NCBI RefSeq assembly: GCF_964204645.1
Contig: NC_134028.1
Span: 20,312,153-20,372,152 of the forward strand
Direction: 5' to 3'
Source: Tubulanus polymorphus
Taxonomy: Eukaryota > Nemertea > Palaeonemertea > Tubulaniformes > Tubulanidae
Length of the DNA: 60,000 nt
Under the pieces are notes generated by a model, which was given only the letters and a program-made list of their open reading frames with translations, ran no database searches and was not told the origin of the DNA. Shown here one piece after another: positions 55,840-60,000 of the stretch. The translations under genes were made by a program, and so were the position numbers. The stretch's first letter is position 1, and the number at the start of each line of letters is the position of its first letter.

Positions 55840-57820
55840 CTTCCGCGGCTATTTAATTCATTTTCCCTTTTTTAGAAGAATAATGCGATGTTGCATCGAA
55901 AAATTTATATTTATATCAAGATCTACACATAAAGTTAATTTGCCACAGATAAAATACTCCATGAAATAATTACTGGATTAGACGGTTATATTTAAAAGCA
56001 TATTACGTAGCATTTCCTTGCACAGTGATAACTATCACCGGGATAAGAGCATTTATGCCGGTGATAATAAAAAGAAAATGGCTGACATTTCGATCTCATT
56101 TCTCATTTTAAGAACTTACTCATAGGATTTCTCGACGTAATAGATTCCAACGCAGGTATAAATAATTGAAAATTATATTCACGGTTCACACACACAGGAT
56201 AACAAAGATGCAGTTGTTATAGGCTACGGTGGTAATTTTATATTTCAATTTGCTTGTGCATGTGAAAATATCAAACATTTTTGATTTGTTGCGATGAAGC
56301 GATGATTTGCTGTGCGAGTCAGAAAGACTATAAATCAATTACGTAATATCAACTCTTGTTTTCTTAGTTGTCTTAATCTATATCGTATATATCGGTCTCC
56401 ATTATCTACGTAGCCTCTGTTAAACCCTGAGAATCATTTTGTTGCGTCTAGTTTTGCCAAATGATGCGTCGGTTTATGCCGAATTACCTTACTTGATGGG
56501 AGTGTCTTAACGAACTTGGTTTTGGGCAGCACAGATTTGATCACTCTGTGCATTTATCCATTTGATTGAGACGTTAAATAAACTGGTATCAGTAAATTAG
56601 TTCAATCGTTCGAATTTTAAGGTGAGTTACCTCAATTTTTTATAGTTAAATTTTTTATTTATGTTTTTCAATAAATGTGTACCTTGGCTTAGCTGAGAAA
56701 TCAGACCTTAAACTAATACGTAAATTAGGTAGTGAGAGTCAATATTTATAGATTAGTTATTTATTCTAAAATTACGGCTAATGATTATTTGTTTGTAGAA
56801 ATAGGCCTTTATATTAAGTGTATCTTAAAGAAAAGTCATTTTAAGGTAATCTCAATCACGATTTGATGTAGTATGATTAAGTAATATAATAGTCTATTCT
56901 ATTTATCATTTTATAACCAATTATTATATCACTCTGTGCTTGTTGTCCATTTGATTGATACGTTAAATAAACCGGCATTAGTAAATTAATTCAATCGTTC
57001 GAATTTTCAGTTCTGCGAAATAAGCAACATCCAAAAGTCTGTTGCTACGGATTGGGGTCGAATATCAAACATATACGACCTTTATCCGTTAAATATATGT
57101 CATGAATACGAGGTCGGATATTAATACTTTTCACCCTGTGCTGGTACGACCATAACCTAGCTGAAAACCTCCAATAAGGAATATTTCCTAATAAGGAAAG
57201 AATGCTTCTCTACTCGTCGGTGACATTCGTCTTGTTGTTGGGACTACACAGTATATTTAGCCGGTTCTAATACGCATACCAGAATCTGTAGAGTAGCAGG
57301 AGCCGATCCGGCCCTTTTGAATGTCTTGTGGCGAATTAAAGGGCATTTTTTATCACAAAAAGGCAGATTTTGGAGATGTATAAACAATTAAGTGTCGCAT
57401 TTGAAATGTGTAGATCGGTATGATGTATTTTTTGCAACACTTCAAAGCAGAAAACTTATCTTTATCCGAGAAGTTTGTAAGATTCCATATAACAAGTACA
57501 GAGTTCATTTATAAAAGGGCAACACAAATCACAGTTGAGGGTCAATGAGACCCCCAGAACCCTCACCTGAGTAGGCCTATTTTCGACACAGGCAGGATTC
57601 AGTGCCACGGGGGTTATGAGCTAACTCCAAGTTGTTATACATGCCTCTTACAATCGTTTCGCGATCATACGTATAACATTGCAGCAAATATCTGAAGCAT
57701 GCTAATCAACTTAAACTCGAGTCACCCAAAATATCTATACATCAATTATGTTGATTTTTATTTATCTTTTTCATCGATTTATTTAGTATAAAGTTGTGTG
57801 AAATGAATCAAACTTAGTAG
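55840..57820. other. AT-rich spacer with dispersed and direct repeats
   Basis: 56325-56500 is the second copy of the repeat at 18020-18190. An 80-bp direct repeat (TTGATNNGACGTTAAATAAAC and TTCAATCGTTCGAATTTT blocks) lies at 56538-56618 and 56930-57010. At 57120-57240 a block with CTAGCTGAAAACC and TCTCTACTCGTC recurs in weaker form at 59425-59485. No exon recognised. Confidence 0.5.
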
Positions 57821-58771
57821 TTATTTGACTGAATGTCTACGGCGGATTTTCATGCAGAAATATTCACGAATTTCTCGTCCCAGTAAAAGATATATGTAGA
57901 AATTTACCACATAGTTACACATTTGAAACTGTGCAAATATGTCATATAGAACATTTTTGAATTCTTCAGTGATTGGTAAAAATACGGTAATGGCGGATGG
58001 AAGTATGAATATTGCAAACGCGAGTGAAACTGTTACAAGCATTATTGTGGTACGTTTTGATTTTGCAGTTTTTTGATCAGTCGAAACCATTTCTGAGCTT
58101 CTGAATAACTGAACTATTATAACAGAATTTGATGTAATGATCACAATGAAAGGTAGAATGTTAAATTGGATGACAATTATTGTGAAAACTGTCATTTGAT
58201 CAAATAATTCCCAGTAACAACCTAAAAACTGATCGGTAAAATGTACGGACAAAGCAGGGCTGAGATAAAGAAATAGTACATTTACTGCAGTAATCATCAA
58301 TATAACAAATCTAGCGAATCTAGGTGTACATATTAAACGAGATGTGAACGGGAAGAGAACAACTGCTGCGCGTTCTAAAGTGATAACTACTATTAACCAC
58401 GTACTATTGCTGACAGCGAGTATCATTACAAATTCATAGATGTGACAACTGATCAGTGAATTCATAACGAATATAGCACCAGTGTTTAGAAGCAAGAGAA
58501 AAAACTGTAAAACAGGCATCATCGTATAATTGATACAGACCAGAAAATCACAGAATGCCAAAACGATAAGATAGTTAGCGTAAGATAAACCGCGGAATCT
58601 GCGACTTATCATTATTAGGAAAGTAGCCGAATTTCCGAAGGCTCCAATCAGGAACATGATAGGCAGAACTACCGGTGATACAGTACGGTAGATTCCAGAC
58701 CTGTTCACCACAGACATTAAAAGAATATAGCTGTTATAAGTTCGCCCAATTTGCATCTGAGTTGAATTCAT
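57821..58771 (-). CDS. class A (rhodopsin-like) GPCR, single exon
   Basis: 316 residues with seven hydrophobic segments. TM1 has GAFGNSATFLI (GN motif). TM2 has LAFCD. A Cys at the start of TM3 (SCHIYEF) can pair with the Cys in loop 2 (GCYWE). The DRY position reads ERA (LERAAVVLFPF). TM5 has NILPF. TM6 lacks the CWxP tryptophan (FAIFILP). The NPxxY of TM7 reads NFYIY, followed by LLLGREIREYFC. This layout fits invertebrate peptide-receptor-like orphan receptors; the ligand cannot be told. A basic C-terminus (RRRHSVK) ends it. The intronless frame and a truncated copy at 52922-53400 point to a local family. Confidence 0.92.
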   Translation of the reverse strand: MNSTQMQIGRTYNSYILLMSVVNRSGIYRTVSPVVLPIMFLIGAFGNSATFLIMISRRFRGLSYANYLIVLAFCDFLVCINYTMMPVLQFFLLLLNTGAIFVMNSLISCHIYEFVMILAVSNSTWLIVVITLERAAVVLFPFTSRLICTPRFARFVILMITAVNVLFLYLSPALSVHFTDQFLGCYWELFDQMTVFTIIVIQFNILPFIVIITSNSVIIVQLFRSSEMVSTDQKTAKSKRTTIMLVTVSLAFAIFILPSAITVFLPITEEFKNVLYDIFAQFQMCNYVVNFYIYLLLGREIREYFCMKIRRRHSVK

Positions 58772-59291
58772 GATTAACTGTTTTCAAGGTGTAGACTGAA
58801 TGTATCAGTAGACTCACGCAAGTTGAAGCCATGTCTTATTTATTTCAGCTCACGATTCATTGTTCGCATCAATTGAAAAATCAATTCTCAGAAATCTGAC
58901 ACAATTTACTCAGATTTTGTGAAAATTTACTACTATGTAAAATACAATAGTTACTAAGTTATATAGATATGAATATTACCTGTACAAACTTCATTGCAAT
59001 TCGTGAAATATCTAATGGTAAAACAGGAAAATGTCTTGATAAAATTCCACCATTTCACGACATGTTGGATTAGGTTGACTATACTGTCAAAGAGGTGTCA
59101 GATCCCCCTATTACGTAACTGTACATTGTGCGCTTTACGTGACAGCCCCGCACACTCCTCACGCAGTGGCAAAACAACCACGATGTTTAGGTTAATTCTA
59201 ATATCTATTGTGTTTATTCAAGTACGGTATTGCTTTAACCCGTCCAAATCAAAACTGTAAATCACTTTTATAACCATCATTAAACAACAAA
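58772..59291. other. upstream region of the GPCR; no element recognised
   Basis: AT-rich; no TATA box in a convincing position and no second exon seen. Confidence 0.4.
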
Positions 59292-59377
59292 GACCAGGAG
59301 CTTTCGAGGAGCGTACATCGAAAGTGACCATGTTGACCAGGAGCTTTCGAGGAGCGTACATCGAAAGTGACCATGTT
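59292..59377. repeat. exact 43-bp tandem duplication
   Basis: GACCAGGAGCTTTCGAGGAG and the following 23 bases are repeated without change (59292-59334, 59335-59377). The unit has a CTTTCGA...TCGAAAG inverted pair. Confidence 0.95.
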
Positions 59378-60000
59378 AGTTTGAGGTTGACCTTCACACT
59401 GCGCCTGAAAAAACCCAGGACAGACCTTACATAGCTGAAACCCCCATGTTAGGAGGAAATATTGCTCCTCTACTCGTCCTTTATAACCAAGACAATGGTC
59501 GACAAATTGTATACCGTAATCTGAACCAGCTGACAGCATTCTTGGAAAAATCACTCAAAAAGTGCGCCTTTTCACTGTCACTTCTTTTAATCGTTACACT
59601 TGTGGAGAACCCGAATTGATCTCGTCACAGCACCTCATCTTGCATCGGCAGCAGGATAAAAGTATTAACATTTGCATGCATACATACATACAAAATACAT
59701 ACATAATGTGAATACTAGCAATAATATAAATCGCCCGTGGACAGCCGAAATTAGAGGGGAGGGCCGTGTTACACATGTAGAACAATCTGTAACCACTGGC
59801 CACTAGTTCTATTGGCCTACTTGTTAGCACGCTTGCTTTCTGCGTACTAGACGTACTAGTCCCGGGTTCGATCCCCGGTAAGTGTGCGTAATTTCACTGT
59901 CATTTCTCTTAATTGTAATATGGTACTATAAAGAGAAGCAAACAAACGAGTCGGGGATGGCATGAAAAAGGAAAATGAAAAATGGATTGAAATTCCATGC
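59378..60000. other. right edge; no gene recognised
   Basis: ACATACATA-type microsatellite at 59678-59705. A tRNA-like stretch is listed separately. No coding signal. Confidence 0.4.
59812..59886 (+). repeat. tRNA-like sequence, probably SINE or tRNA pseudogene
   Basis: A good B box and T arm (CCGGGTTCGATCCCCGG) with an A-box-like TGGCCTACTTGTTAGCAC upstream. No complete acceptor or anticodon stem can be drawn, so a working tRNA is unlikely. Confidence 0.45.

Overview
The window is nuclear DNA of an invertebrate animal. Genes are split by GT-AG introns, there is a eukaryotic tRNA-Val, one class A GPCR, and Penelope-like, Mutator-like, Harbinger-like and pogo-like transposon remains typical of marine invertebrates. 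Base composition is AT-rich. A spiralian (mollusc, annelid or relative) is my guess; the sequence alone does not prove it.

Positions 1-19.0 kb hold two M1 aminopeptidase (APN/ERAP) family genes in head-to-head arrangement. The minus-strand gene can be followed through 13 exons from a signal peptide at 14574 to 763, where recognisable homology stops before the left edge. It keeps the GAMEN motif and the catalytic tyrosine but has lost all three zinc ligands, so it looks like a pseudoenzyme. The plus-strand gene (17443-19041) shows only the five C-terminal exons and has one frameshift. The introns of the first gene are full of transposons: a complete Mutator-like element with a 9-bp target duplication, a CAGGG-ended element, a Harbinger relic, a hairpin MITE, an inverted-repeat element and a Penelope-like retroelement.

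Positions 22.8-46.7 kb are the accessory core. This is a head-to-tail array of at least five copies of a gene for a protein-primed type B DNA polymerase. The ancestral protein reads N-terminal C2H2 fingers, Pro/Ala-rich linker, endonuclease-VII-like HNH motif, 3'-5' exonuclease and polymerase palm. One copy (31551-34868, 1105 codons) is open throughout; the others are broken. Copies are separated by a 52-bp satellite whose every unit can fold into a perfect 9-bp hairpin, and each satellite block begins within a fragment of the polymerase gene. A spliced gene for a PC4-like single-stranded-DNA-binding protein, with its own TATA box, converges on the intact polymerase. About 6.3 kb of the array is repeated almost exactly 11.2 kb downstream.

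Positions 46.7-60 kb are gene-poor: a decayed unrecognised reading frame, a truncated GPCR pseudogene joined to two perfect palindromes, a 659-bp foldback element with a 6-bp target duplication, a tRNA-Val(AAC), a Penelope fragment, and an intact single-exon GPCR at 57821-58771 that is the parent-type relative of the pseudogene.

No rRNA, CRISPR array or bacterial-type operon was seen. The candidate undescribed system is the polymerase / zinc-finger / hairpin-satellite / PC4 cluster.
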